This document shows positions 34,401 to 46,827 of a DNA stretch of 64,000 nt, one piece after another. Source of the DNA: Spizellomyces sp. 'palustris' (taxonomy: Eukaryota; Chytridiomycota; Chytridiomycetes; Spizellomycetales; Spizellomycetaceae); contig QEAR01000079.1 in NCBI GenBank assembly GCA_006535965.1, forward strand, positions 31,433 to 95,432. The letters run 5' to 3'. Under the pieces are notes generated by a model. The model made no database searches, was not told the origin of the DNA, and saw nothing but the letters and a program-made list of their open reading frames with translations. The translations under genes were made by a program, and so were the position numbers. How positions within the stretch are numbered: the stretch's first letter is position 1; every line of letters starts with the position of its first letter.

Positions 34401-36943
34401 TTTGCTTTACCAGGAGCGTTACGGAAAAGAGATATCCGGCTGCGTTTACGCCAAGAACTTGCCGGGGTCGGTCAACGACCTTTTTTCAACAAGCATGTGA
34501 ATACAAGGCCATTGTCGCCATGACTCTACAGCGCCTTTTCAATGCGTGCCTACCTTGGCATACCCGGTATCCAAGTACCGCTTCAGCAGGGCATCGTGCA
34601 CTTCTTTAAATGGGGAAGGAACGATCCTATCAATGTTTTGTTGCATTACTTCGTGTTTTCTGTATCCAAAGAGTTTGAGCCACTGTGCATTGACGTTCAT
34701 GATCTGTTGGGATTGCAGTCAGGTTAAACTCACTAGAAAGGGCGAGCCATAATAGGGTGACAAGAAACGTACGCTGCCCAGATTATCCAGCTCTCCACTG
34801 ATGGTCACCAAAGCATTGTCTGCCCATCCCCCAGCATCTAATCCCATCGACACCCCGCCATCTTCCTCCCCCATTTCCTCGTTCAAAACTTCATGACTCC
34901 TCCTCGCATCGCCTTCTAACTCGTCAGCGCGCTCAATGAGCTCCTGCCCCTGTTTATGGTCATTGAGGACGTTGATGAGGAACCCGGCATACATCCGATA
35001 CACATGCGGGGAATTGGGGGAGAGTTTAAGGACTTGGTTATAGTGTTGTTGGGTGCTTGATATAGCGTTGGTGAGTGAGGCGCCATGATGATGGAGGCGG
35101 CGGAAAGAGGGATTGCGGCGGAGAAGTTCCGCCCAGAATTGGACGACGGCAGCTAGCGGGGGAAAGAGAAAAAGACCGTTGAGTACATTTTTTTTTAAAA
35201 TGTTTCGAGATGCGGCACAACCAACTGACCTTCTGCTCTTCTCTCATATTTTTTAGCAAAGCTCAAGTTCTGCTCGTATGCAATGAAATCAATCACATCC
35301 CCACCGCTGAACCTCTCATTCAACAGCCTTTGCCTTCTAAATATCATGGACGCCTCATCCACTTTTGGATCCATGTTTTCCGCTTTAGTCAACGAAGCCA
35401 TGCACTGGGCTCTGTTTCCCAGCCGGAGGAGGTAAAATTGTCCCGCAAAGATATGCAGCAAACTTGAGTGGGGATTAGCACGGAGGGCAATGGTAAAGAG
35501 GTTGGTGATGGCGTCCAAAGTTTCTTTTTCTTCTGCTTGGGCAGCGTTGGAACGTTGGGCGGATTCCGTGGAAAGGTCGCCCGGACTTGCGGTCAACATG
35601 GTAATGTTTGTTTTGGGAGGATCCTTGTACAGCAACCCGGCCTTTTCCAGCCGAAATCGCACCATCAACTCAAACGTGAGTGCATCCACTTTTTCTGGAT
35701 TCAGCTTTTCAATGGCACGTCGTCGAGCGCGGATGAGGAGGGCACCAAGGAGAAGAGCGATCGGGGAGAGGAGAACATAGATGATACCAATGTCGCTGTA
35801 GGGCCGGCACAGAGTAAACACACTGCAAAGGGAGCACCAGAAAAAGTTGAACTGGATCGCTGCTCGAAAAACGGAGAATTTGAAAGAGTAGTATGGGATG
35901 TACTGTCCAAACCATCCGAGTCAAAAACAGAAAGCTGATGTGCTTTGGAAGTTGAACAATTCAAACATACCCAAGTGTAAGAAAACGCGAGTATCCCGCT
36001 CGCCACGACGGATACTGCTGCAAATATTCCTTTATTCACCAATGAATGCGGCTCTCCATAGGTTGCGAGGACGATCGACAAAATGATGAGAACCGTCCGA
36101 CAAGCTATATAAAGCGTTTCAATTCTCGAATGCGGGCGGGATTCAATGTCTTTTTGTTTGGGATCAAAGTCAAAGTAGGTCGCACCAACAGCTAGTACGA
36201 GGCTGATAGAAGCCAGATATAACATTAACCAAAGGGAATATGGAGAAAAATGCAAACACTCACGCAATAAAGATGAGCGAAATAATTGTCGTTGCAATGC
36301 TTCTAAACAGGTACTTTCCCTGCCAACATATTCCCCACCCTTCGAGAGGTTCCTCTTCACTCCCATGTTCAACAAGACTACTTTCCTCGCATCGAACAAT
36401 GCTGTGCACAAATCGCTCCAATATGGGAATGTACAGCACGGTAGCAAACAACCCAAGGGTGAACCGCAAAAACTTTAGAGTCCAGATGAACCGGAACCGG
36501 TTTTTGGAAAAGGAATAGCCGACCCATAAGGTGTTCAAGAGGACCAACCCCAGAATGCTAATGAGGAAAATGTAGAGAGGTTCACTGTTTTGAACCTATT
36601 TCAAACTGTGAGCACTCTAAACAGAAAACACATCAGCAATAATCCAAAATAAACTCACAAACTTTTCTGGCGAAAAAATCTCAAACAAAAGATTCAACCA
36701 ATCTACCTCCTTTTGCCAAGCAAAAGGCGCAAACCCAAACAGCAGCGACAAATCCTGGAAATGATCAATCAAACTCTCCAATGCCGCCCAAATCCAATGA
36801 CTCCCATGTTCCTCCTTGTTCACAATAAAGAGCACACCGAATAGACCGTTCTTGATGCGTAGCAGGAATGAATCAAAGGTATCTGTCAATGTGTCCGACG
36901 GTGCTTGCCCCGACGACGAGGTGGAACGAAAGGTACTCTTCAT
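31495..36943 (-). CDS. Large multi-pass membrane protein with TmcB/TmcC-type region and PAS domains
   Basis: Resembles Dictyostelium tiny-macrocyst TmcB/TmcC proteins, which are expanded in chytrids and of unknown function. The N-terminal part (36943 to about 35700) has many membrane helices (LYIFLISILGLVLLNTLWVG, LFATVLYIPILERF, IIYVLLSPIALLLGALLI). A TPR-like cytosolic region follows (ANPHSSLLHIFAGQFYLL, MDPKVDEASMIFRRQR, DFIAYEQNLSFAKKYERRAE). Next come PAS/S-box segments (IMNVNAQWLKLFGYRKHEVM, FMILDSSFGILHATEALSDI), then a Ser/Asp-rich linker and a second membrane region with two extracellular loops (TM segments near LRMAFIICLFVLGVLSV and LLFLICLAYFFSAGGLTLSW). The end is inferred: splicing at about 31697 removes a hydrophobic stretch and gives a charged tail to 31495; reading through would stop at 31619. 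Probably a sensor; ligand unknown. Confidence 0.82.
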
Positions 36944-37801
36944 GATGGAAATTGATACACCATCGGGGAACTCAAATGCGCGAGGACATGATATGCGAAA
37001 TAAGCAATATCATGAATCCCAAGGCCGATATTTCGTTTATTGTTATAAGCGTCCGAGTCCAGATCCGATGCGATCACATCCCTTGTTTCCATTTACCTTC
37101 CGATCGTCTCCATTGACCAAGCAATTTACCACGGATTACGCATCCTTTATTTGTGGTTCATGGGCCCGTCGCCCCCAAATTTTAATCGACTTTTAGACGT
37201 TACATAATCCGGTCGGTACCAGAGAGCTGTTATATGGACCTTTCCAGGAACCAAAGTCGGAATCGTAGCAAAAAGCTTCTGTGTGTTTGGTGTGCAACCA
37301 CGGCAGGCTACTTGCCAGACTAAAGTCCCAGTCTATTTTAAGCACACGGGACATTGTTGCGTTTGCATTTAGATCCATGCACCTTACTTCCAGGCGAACG
37401 GAACAAGCTCCATGTGTGTCATCTTGACATGTTGGGGGATCAATTCAGAACGATTCCTCGGTATTGTGTGGTCGTGCTGAGTATTGTAGAGCGGGAGCCC
37501 ATCCATGTAACAGAAAAAAATGACAATACCTAACCGATGCCATTCTCCATTATCATGTCACTTCAATATCGTGTCATCCCAACACGCTAATATTTACAAA
37601 TTACACATGTCCATCTGCATCGCAGACACGCCTTCCAATATAACTATAAAAAAATGAACACGTTGCATCTCCCGATACCGCATCTTGCTACGCATGCGGA
37701 AGGGACACCCTAAAATGTGGACCATTGCCAATCGGATGGGACAGACATGAGCGACATGGCTCGATCGGGTTCTGAATGCATATTGTTTAGAGCTTTGCGC
37801 A
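36944..37801. other. Intergenic region upstream of the PAS receptor
   Basis: 858 bp between the receptor start and the end of the FYVE gene, both on the minus strand. It should hold the receptor promoter. Short frames on both strands show no domain; no repeat seen. Confidence 0.35.
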
Positions 37802-38965
37802 TTAAGGCGAGTCCATGACCAACTCACCAATGGGCTTGGTTCCAGTTTCGATTGGAACGGGGAGTACGCGATCTAGCATGTCGAGATGAATCCACGGACA
37901 TGTATGTCTGTACATCAAGAGTGAGAACTCACCCGCAGGCCCTGCCTCAGGAACTCTCGTCTCTTCATCCGATCCGTCTGGCGTTGGGGGTCTCAGGGGT
38001 ACGACGCGGGTTTGAAAGTCTTCGAAACACGTTCGACAGATCCGCGAAACCACACCAGCTTGATGAAAGTTTGCATTTTGATCTAATCGTACAAAGTGCT
38101 GTCGAGAAAAAGAGAATGTGGTGCACATGTCAATTCGGCGGTTCGACGTGAAAGAATAACGTCCCTGGGACAGTGCCCACTGCACATAATTGGGAAGGAC
38201 CGGGAAACGTACCGTAGAGCACGACAAGCAAAAGACGTTTCCACACCGACGGCAGTGATGTCGCCTCAACAGGAACCCAAATCTTTGGCGGCACAGATCG
38301 CAATCCGGCGCCTCGCAGTCAGGCTAAGAAAAGAACACGTTAACCAAGAGATTCTAACATACCATAGTTGACCATGTGCAATGAAATGCAATGACATTAT
38401 GAGTAGCAATATATTTTGCTTGCTCGCCCCAATATTTCCGCTCAATCATCGTCATTCCTGCTGCTCGCCAAAGCCGACACATTCTACTAGCTCACTCCCT
38501 CAAAAATTCTCGGTCAACATTTTCCTTGCCGATTCTGAAGCTTACCTTCCAGTGAGCCCGAGTGGGCGGACCCGTAACAAATGGGGCAGTCAGTTCGGCT
38601 TCGTTCAAACTGTGAGGCCTCTTTTTTGCAATTCTTTGAGATGGTTTGATGGGTTGATGGAGTCTTCTCCCTACCGAAGGGGCTGTAGACAAGCGCCTTG
38701 TCTGGACATTGGGGGGACGAGAGGAGGATGCTGTTGAAGAAGACGTAGCAGCAGCAGCAGAAGTAACACTGTCTGGGGGAACAGCTGCAGGCGCGAGAGC
38801 CCTTGCTGGGGAAACGGGAGGAATGCGGTGAGCGTGAGGGTTCGGGCCCATCACCGGGCGCGAAGGGCGCTTGTGGAGACGGTTGTAGAGCGTCTAAACA
38901 CACATTGTGAGACATGTGATAACAACCATAATCAAAGATAAAAAGCCACTTACTTGAGGGTCCAT
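37802..38965 (-). CDS. Small FYVE-type zinc finger protein
   Basis: FYVE domains bind PtdIns3P on endosomes and vacuoles. Exons 38954-38965 (12 nt), 38546-38893, 38213-38323, 37933-38098 and 37802-37872 give 235 residues. A Ser/Ala/Pro-rich N-terminus precedes the finger, which starts at [14 protein letters not shown], continues through [18 protein letters not shown] and ends at [11 protein letters not shown]. Four CxxC pairs and the RRHHCR phosphoinositide motif are complete. After the finger there is a short acidic/Pro-rich tail. Reading straight through the intron at 38099-38212 would break the finger, which supports the splice. The role beyond membrane targeting is unknown. Confidence 0.85.
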
Positions 38966-40234
38966 GAGGTGCAACAAGAAGCAGCCGATTCAACACTCTT
39001 TAACATATTGTGTCGAGTGAAATGTGCCCTGATCGCCCTCCTTTCCCTTTGCCTTGCTGTGCGTTCTTGATGGGCAAGTGTTCAAACTGGCGAAAAGCCG
39101 TTTGAAACCCGCAACTTGTGGCGTCTCCCCACCATGCAGCTAAGCCATTTGCACAGCCACTTGCCACTATCCCACAGGCACTTTCATCAACCAGCGATGC
39201 ATACCACCAATACATGATATGGTCATACTAGAGTAGCATGCTGGCGATGATGCGTTTTGCTCTTTGCAATACTCCCATAAAGGTCGCATACTGTTCTAAA
39301 AGATCGATCCCATAGGAAAGGAACCTCCCAAGCAGTTTTTTTCTCGAGCCAATGTCGCTTCCGCTGCCAGTAAATGATTCTTTATGCGAATGTCTACGTC
39401 CTTGGAGTCGGTTCCTACAAGGACCTTGGATGGAGACGGGATCGCCCTTTGCAAGAGTCCCTATGGCAGAAGTCCCTTCCATGGGCCTCTTGGGCAATAG
39501 CCCATCTCCCTTCAGGTGACATAAGCAACGCTTGTGCTTATGTAACAATAGACTGACACGTGATGCACATGTGGAAGAAACGCGTTGTGCCACAGGCGTG
39601 GCCATTGGCAATGCTGCGAGCGTCACACAAACTTGGGTGTCCATTACTATATTTGGAAGGTGAAACACATCTGCCCCCTTTTTCTTTCAAACTGTTCCCA
39701 CGACCGTCTCGTTTTTTCCCACACTCGTCACCTTCTGCCCAACAAAAAACAACACACGACTTGTAACGACAAGGGAATTTAACGGCCAACCCGACTAGGC
39801 TTGACCCTTTTTTTTATTATTAGAACGGGATATACGACGCTTTTATTGCAAGAACGTTGGTAGACAAACTGTGCCACTCGTTCTTACGCCAAAAACCGTT
39901 TCTTACGCCTTTCCTTTAAACGCGTTATTAGCGTTTTATTACGCTGGAGTTTATCTCAAGGTAAACCTACGCGTTGGGCTCTTGTGGCTTCTGTTTGAAG
40001 GCTACGCGCGTGTCTGGCTTGTCTGGATTTCCTTGTGTGTGTGCTTATGCGTATATTCCCACAGGCATACGGCATCTGGTCATTTCTAAACCGTTTCGCC
40101 ATCGTCCTGCTTTGGGAGGCTGGCGATCTGTTGTGCCTCTCGTCAGTTAGTGGGCACAGTGAGTCTTTTGATCGCGCACTCGAGATTGATTGGAGGATGG
40201 GATTTGGCTGATTTGCTTTTCTCATAGTGCGGTA
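38966..40234. other. Long intergenic region upstream of the Swi1-like gene
   Basis: 1.27 kb between the divergent FYVE and Swi1-like starts. The last 450 bp become T- and pyrimidine-rich (about 39800-40090), as in many promoters and 5' leaders. A tttctcatag acceptor-like site at about 40226 suggests that an intron may lie in the leader. A 146-codon frame on the minus strand (39228-39668) shows no recognisable domain. Confidence 0.4.
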
Positions 40235-43200
40235 ATGGAAGGGAACGCTGTCTTTACTCATCCGACACAACCTCAGCCACGCCCACAGCAACGTCAGTTT
40301 GGAGCGCAATCGGCAGGCCCAGGACAGCAGGTCCAGATCCCATTTGGAAATGCACCCGGCACCAACATGCTTGGAAGCAACGCGGTTCATCAAAACATGT
40401 ATGCCGGCAATATGCTCGCCTTTCAAGGGATTCCATTGCAGAAATCACAACAACAACAGCAACAGCAGCAGCAACAAGCTTTTGCCGGTGGCGCACAGCA
40501 GACCAACTTTTTCATGCCGGGCATGAATCAGGTCGCTGGAATACCAAACGGCGGCATGAATCCTTTTGCAAATCAGCTGGGCGCAAACTATGCAGGAATG
40601 AATGGCTTTCCTGTGGTGCAGAATCCCTACGGACTGGACATATCGACAATTAACCAAACGGCACTGATTCAACAACAGCAACAACAGCAAATTCAACAGC
40701 AGCAGCACCAACAACAACAACAAGCGCAACAACAGCAACAACAACAACAGCAGCAGCAGCAAGATCAGCCTCAACAGCAACCACCATCACAGCCACAGCA
40801 AAGTCACCTTCAACCACAGTCTCAGCAAGGTCAGCAACAATCGCAACAACAGCCGCAACAACCGCAACAGCAGCAAGCTCAACAGCAGCGGTATGGAGTG
40901 GTTCCAGGAGGAGCGTTTGTGAAACCGCAAATGACCCCGGCAATGCAAGCAAACGCGTATCCGCAGGCTGGTAACGTTCAAGCGCAAGCCCAGTACTTGT
41001 CGAATGCAATGGGAGCGGCTACCGGATTTGTTGGAATTCCCAATGCGGGCAATTGGGCGGCACTGGGGCAGATGAAGACAGCGGATGGATATCGATGGCC
41101 ACAAGCATCAAGCGCAAGCGGTGCAACTCAGATGGCCATTCCTGCCCAGGCAAATATGAACGCATCACTCGCGCCTGTATCGGGTGCTGGTTTTCAAGCG
41201 TCATTGACCCCCGTCGCCAGCGCTGCGAATACGTTGAATCCAAATATGGCGTCGTCACAACAGCAGATGCTAGCACAGTACGCTTTGATGGGAGGCCAAG
41301 GGCAAATTGCGATACCTGCTGGTGTACAGCAAAATATGCATCCTCAGTTTTTGCAGCAGCAGTATCAACAGCTGGCCCAACAGCGGTTCCAGTCTCTCAT
41401 GCCACAAAATACTGTCCATGGACAGCAAAAGCCACAGGCTCCTGGGCACTCACCTGCACAGCCGAATGCTCAGTGGAACCAGTTGGTCAACGTACCTCAA
41501 CAGTTTCAGTTAATGCCACCAGCTGCGAAGCGAGCAAGAAAGGGGCCTGGACCGGATGGTATGCAAAGCCAGCAGCAATCTCCGACACAGCAGCATCCAC
41601 CTGCCTCTCTTCAATCGTCGCCACAGCAGGCAAATGCTTCCCAGCAACAGACAAGCGATACACAACCATCACCACAGCCTTCGGTCACCACACCAAATAT
41701 GCCTGCTCAATCGCACCCTTCCTCTCAGCCGCAAGCGCCTGCAGGCTTCCAACATTATATTCAAAAAGTACATCAGCAGTCGAAACATCAACTCCAAAAC
41801 TCTATTCAGGCCCAGATACAAGTCAATCGGCAGGCGGAAGCACAACGGCAACAGGCCCATCTTCAGCAGTTGCAGCAAATGCAGCATGCCCAACAACATG
41901 CACAACAGCAGTTGCACCAACAGCTACATCAGCATAAGATGGGACAACAATCTGGCGTCTCGCAGCAGATGCAGCAGCAACCGCATGGAACGCCACAAAC
42001 GGCACAGATGCTTTCACAGCAGATGACGAATCTTCAGCAGACGGCAGACCAACAGCGCGCTCACCGCGATGCGGCGGAGCAGCTTAAACGTCAACAGCAA
42101 CAGCAGCAACAACAGCAGCAACAACAACAGCAGCAGCAACAGCAACAACAACAACAGGGTCCAGTAACACCTTCACCAAGGCTTCCCGCCAACCAAACCA
42201 CGCCTCACATGCCGAACCATCCGCAAATATCTGCCCAGCAGCAGCAGCAGCAACAGCAACATCAGCAAGCACCACCACCGCAGCAACAGCAACCACAACA
42301 ACAACAGCCGCAGCAGCAGCAGATGCCACAGGTCCAGTGGGCTCAAACTTACTACCCTACTCCGGGTCATCGCGCAAGTCTGAGCGGGCCGCAGATACAT
42401 TCGAGCCAGCCGCCTACGAGTGTAGTCACCGCGGTGGGGATGCAAGGTGTTCCTGGTACACAAAAGAGTGCGCCAAGTCCGCGAGTCTCTTTCGGACAAG
42501 GTCAAGGGGGCACTGCTTCGACAGCAGTGTTTGGGGACCAAGCGTTGCAGCAGCAGATGCAAAAAGCTATGCCGCAAACCATGCAACATCAGCAGGCGAT
42601 TATGCAGCAACAGCAACAGCAGGCCTTTCAGCAACAAGCTCTTCAACAGCAGGCCCTCCACCAGCAGGCTCTTCAACAGCAGCAAGCGATGCAGCAGCAT
42701 ATGCAGCACCAGCGCCAACAAGCCTTCAGCATGAACAATGTGAACGGGCCTGTGAACATGACGACACAAGCGCTTGCCAACCCACCAGCAACGCCACAGC
42801 AAGCGCATGCCGGACTCAAGGCCCCAACCACGCCAAAAGATACACCCCAGCAGACACGAATGCTGCGTCCCAACCCAGAGCTGTGGATGACACAGTATAA
42901 GGATTTTATGAAGACTATCAACACACCTTTTACTCGGATTCCGTCCGTTGGGGGCAAGCAGCTGGACATGTTCAACTTGTTTTATCATGTTGTAGAACTC
43001 GGAGGATTTGACAAGGTGAGTCTGCGCCAGTATTGCGTGTGTTTTGACCGACATTGACACTGCAACTACTGGGATATAGGTTTCTGCTGGAAAACGATGG
43101 CGTCATGTTGCAGATCTGCTGGGACTCAAATCGTATAGTGCAGCAGCGTCTGCGCTGAAAAAGAACTATTCAACTCTCTTATATCAGTTTGAACGGCGGC

Positions 43201-44740
43201 TGTATCCGCACTTGTCTGGGATGGCTGCTACTCCAGTACAGCCAAGTGGTCAGATGGCAAATGGCGCGGGAGTGCAACGGCGACCCTCAAGTGGCGTTCC
43301 GAACGTGAATGTAAGATCTATAGCCTGATTCGTTTCATGTCCTTTGGTATTGATCTGATGTTGCAGGCTTCTCAGGCTGACTATATGCGAAATAATCGGT
43401 TCCAACCTTATAATATACCCCAGGGATCTGGTCCGGGACGACCTGTACAGGTGCCAGCATCTGCTGCGCCTGTACCTTATACCAGCGTTCCACCTCCAGT
43501 AATAGAAAAGCCCGCGCCACCGCCTCCACCGCCAAAGCCGGTTTTTAAGCCTGCTGTGCGCAAGGTCGAATCATACGGGGGGTTAGATCTCAAGGGCATT
43601 GTGCCCGACGTGTACCGGCCAATGAAGGAATTGTTTGGAGGGAGGGTGGATGGGCACCATCTGGTGATGGCCATAAAGTCGAGGATGGACACTGAAGTCC
43701 GTTATGCGTTAGACATTTTGACGCTTACTTCTGCTGACGAACGCGTACCAATTTACTTGATGGAATGCACAGATTTGTTGGATGCGCTGTTGGGTTTGAT
43801 GGAGGAGTGTTTGACGGCAACCGGTGCTACCAAATTGAAGGAGTTTCGGTCGTATTCCGAGTTATTTCAGGATGAGTGGGAGAGCTTCTTTAAATTGCGA
43901 CATGATGCGGAGGCAACGCTTGATGAATCTGAAAAGATGGTTGACAGGGCAGTATGTGTGGGGACCGTGTTGAGGAATTTGTCTTTTCAGCTAGAGAATC
44001 AGCGATTCTTGGCGGGGCATAGCAGGGTGCTTGCGTTGATTGTCCAGATGCTGTGCTTGGCTCCAGGAAAAGACAATGTGGGACGCATTGCGGCGCTGGA
44101 ACATCGAAAGAATGCTACCATCATGCTGTCAAATATCGGCGCCTTTGTACGTATTCCAGATCGAGAGGCAGGAGAAGTGATTCTGGACGTGCTCTCTGAC
44201 TTTATCGACGAGTCTGATACGTATTATGCCTACCCCGCTCTGGAAGCGCTGGCCAAAATTACCCTCGTTGACGACAATGGGAGCATTGTTGCCAAAGCAA
44301 AGCACCTGGACCCGTTGGTAGAACGTATCGTCCACATGCTACCCTCGACTGGCCTCTCCGCCGACGCTACACCTGAAGATTTGGCCACCTGGGAAATGGC
44401 ATCCATCGCTCTCTTTAACCTCTCCGCCACCGACGATCGCATACGCCGCATCATGGTCCGCACCCTCGGATTCATTCCCCTCATGCTCCGCCTATGCCGA
44501 CCGCCCCTTGCCGAACTGCACTTTCGATTCGCGCGCCCAGGAATGAACGTTCTTCCCACTCAATCCATTTCGCAGCGGTCCATGCGAACGCTAGCCGAAC
44601 TCTCCAAGGAACGAAAGTGCCGAACCTGGCTCATGGGATACGAAAAAGAGTTTTTGGCCATGGTTGCGGGTCGGGCGTATGATGAGGAAGTGGAAAAGCT
44701 TGCGGCAGAGTGCTTGTGGGCTTTGCATGAGGATATTTGA
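40235..44740 (+). CDS. SWI1: Swi1/ARID1-like subunit of the SWI/SNF chromatin remodeller
   Basis: Exons 40235-43015, 43080-43310 and 43367-44740 give 1461 residues. Residues 1-880 are extremely Gln-rich, with Gln runs up to 22. The ARID DNA-binding domain starts near residue 895 (WMTQYKDFMKTINTPFTRIP, GGKQLDMFNLFYHVVELGGF), crosses the first intron, and ends with KRWRHVADLLGLKSYSAA and YPHLSG. The last 400 residues form an armadillo-like region (YRPMKELFGGRVDGHHLVMA, RYALDILTLTSADE, LSNIGAFVRIPD, MASIALFNLSATDDRI) comparable to the BAF250/Osa C-terminal domain. The ATG at 40235 is the first in the frame, just after a possible acceptor. Strong identification by domain order. Confidence 0.93.
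42092..42157 (+). repeat. Polyglutamine tract of 22 mixed CAA/CAG codons
   Basis: 66 nt of alternating CAA and CAG codons inside the Swi1-like gene. Other shorter Gln runs lie near 40447-40476, 40669-40762 and 42236-42262. The mixture of codons rules out one pure triplet slippage block. Confidence 0.9.
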
Positions 44741-45132
44741 ATCACGACAATCTTACAAGAACGTTGCTACTTGTACTTATGTAATTAGGTGTTTTATTTT
44801 AACTCTTGTATAGTCATTTCGTTTGCGGGCTGTGATTGTTGTTGCTCTGTGCGCGATGGAGTGGGGCACTCGTCCTGTCGTGTGGGAGCTGTTTGGTACT
44901 AGTTTTCTGTGTATATTGTCATTCGCACTCGTTGGTCAAGAGCGGGTTAATGTTGTGTTGATTTTGCGTAGACTTTTTGGTGCACAAAGAATCCTTAATT
45001 TTGTCAATCAAAGAAATACTATTTATGAGCCAAGACGTCCATGGATATATCTCAATAGAATGCCCTTGCTAGCTAAGAAAAAACTGTCAAACTAGATAGC
45101 GCAAACGTACAATGCTACCCAACATGTTGCCA
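44741..45132. other. Convergent intergenic region
   Basis: 392 bp between the ends of the Swi1-like and reductase genes; T-rich near 44790 as expected for a 3' UTR. No gene seen. Confidence 0.35.
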
Positions 45133-46272
45133 TCAATTGGCGGAAACCCTCACGACGAGCTTTTCTCCACTAACTTTTCCAGTTGCGGACAACTCCAGTG
45201 CCTCCTTAACACCTTCCAATCCCCCTTCAATGACCTTGACCCGATTTGGACGGATCCTTCCCTCCTGAATGTACCCAAGCACCTCACCAATGACGCCCGA
45301 TACAAACTCGACCGTCTCAGGCGCCGCTCCAAAGACGGCTTTGAAATTCACGCCGTCAGGCAATGTCACCGAATCTGCTTGGGGGAGCAGACTAACGATG
45401 GTAGAGGGAAATTCTGGATTCGCGGCAAGTGTTTCGGCGATTTGACCTGTGACGCTCCCGCCTATGGCATCAAAGGCGAGGCGCAAACGGTTACCTGTTT
45501 GCTCACGGATCTTGGCAATAGTGTCGGGGGCGTTGTAGTCAAAGACTTGAACAGCGCCTAAAGATTGGACATACTGTGTACAACGGGGTAAGCATATGCA
45601 AAAGGAGAGAGTGATAATACAAAAGGGCTTTCGTTTTTTACCTCGGCATTTTTAGGGGACGCCGTCGCAACGACGCTATATCCCGCAGCAGCCGCCAACT
45701 GTACCGCATAAGCGCCCATCGAAGTCGCTCCACCCCACACAAGCACCCACTCTGGTGCAAACCACCGCCTGTTCTCCTGTGGCCTAGCCAGTCCCAGCCC
45801 ACTTGTCTCTGAAAATAACCCAACAATCGTCGTATTTAGCCCTGTCCCAAGAGTAGCAGCCTCGTCAAATGAGAGGTTGGAGGGTTTCTTGTGAATGTTG
45901 TTTGCGTCTGCTAAAGCGTATTCGCTAAAGGCTTGTAAAAGGGAACTTCCAAAGACGTGGTCCCCGGGTTTGAAACCGGTCTGCTCGGTGTTGGGACCGA
46001 GGGAGTCGATGGTGCCGCTAAGATCGATGCCGATCTGTGAAGGCCAAGACGAAACCAAGAAGCCGTATTTGATTATTTTCCAGTCTATGGGACTAGAGTC
46101 ATGGTTAGGTTTTCTGTATCAAAAACATGTTGTCCAACGCAACGTACTTTATGGCTGTAGAGTGGACTTTTACGACCACTTGCCCTGGCCCTGGCGTTGG
46201 CTTTTCGACATCTTTGACAAATACATTGTCTGAAACAATGCCGGCCTGTTTGGCGAAGACTGCTTTGGGCAT
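45133..46272 (-). CDS. Zinc-independent MDR-family enoyl/quinone reductase-like oxidoreductase
   Basis: Medium-chain dehydrogenase/reductase. Exons 46148-46272, 45642-46092 and 45133-45573 give 338 residues. The GroES-like N-terminal half has PGPGQVVVKVHSTAINPIDWK and IGIDLSGTIDSLG; the Rossmann half has ATLGTGLNTTIVGLF, VWGGATSMGAYAVQLAAAAG (NADPH loop) and LRLAFDAIGG. The structural and catalytic zinc cysteines of alcohol dehydrogenases are missing, as in quinone oxidoreductases and trans-enoyl reductases. The closest fungal relatives are TOXD-type proteins; no biosynthetic cluster surrounds it, so the substrate cannot be inferred. Confidence 0.88.
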
Positions 46273-46827
46273 GATGTGCTTGTTGAAAAGGTTTGAGTAA
46301 AGTGTGTTGTTTAAATGGAGGGGGGAGAATTGTTGAGTTGCAGGCCTTTTTAAACTAGGCCTTATCGTGCGCCAGGCTGGGGACCACACGGTCCAATGAC
46401 TAAAACGTGGATTTTAATTAGTAAGGTCCTTACCTTTCTAAGCGTCCCTGCTGGGTCGATTGGTAAGACTTTTTGCGTGCAATGACTCCAAATAAAACGA
46501 TAAACGATACGGGAGGAATGCCACAAACCGGAGGTTCATATGGCGTGCTCGTTGGCGCATTTGTCGTCGTCGTCGTCGTACCTGCAAAAGCTTCCTTTTG
46601 GCCAGCCGTTTGTCATCACTGATTACCACATGCAATAACGGCCCAAAATGGAAACTCGTATGGCGCAGTATTTCGCGTGACGTCGTCCATTTCAGCCAAT
46701 CATTTGACTGTAAATTTTCTAACCCGTCGCCCAGGCGCTACTTTTGGTGGGAATTTCGGGCAACTGACAAGAGCTCTTTCTTCCTGCCTAATTGCTTGGA
46801 ATATCCCCTTGCACAGCCGTATTCGCA
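46273..46827. promoter_or_regulatory. Divergent region between reductase and eL31 genes
   Basis: 555 bp between divergent starts. A GTCGTCGTCGTC(G) triplet run lies at 46564-46579. No TATA box is obvious, as is common for ribosomal protein genes. Short frames here show no domain. Confidence 0.35.

Noticed and set aside
39228-39668. 146-codon minus-strand frame upstream of the Swi1-like gene
   Set aside because: No domain, low-complexity composition unlike the neighbouring genes, no supporting splice partners.
46564-46579. GTC triplet run as a possible microsatellite
   Set aside because: Only about five units; too short to call a meaningful repeat.
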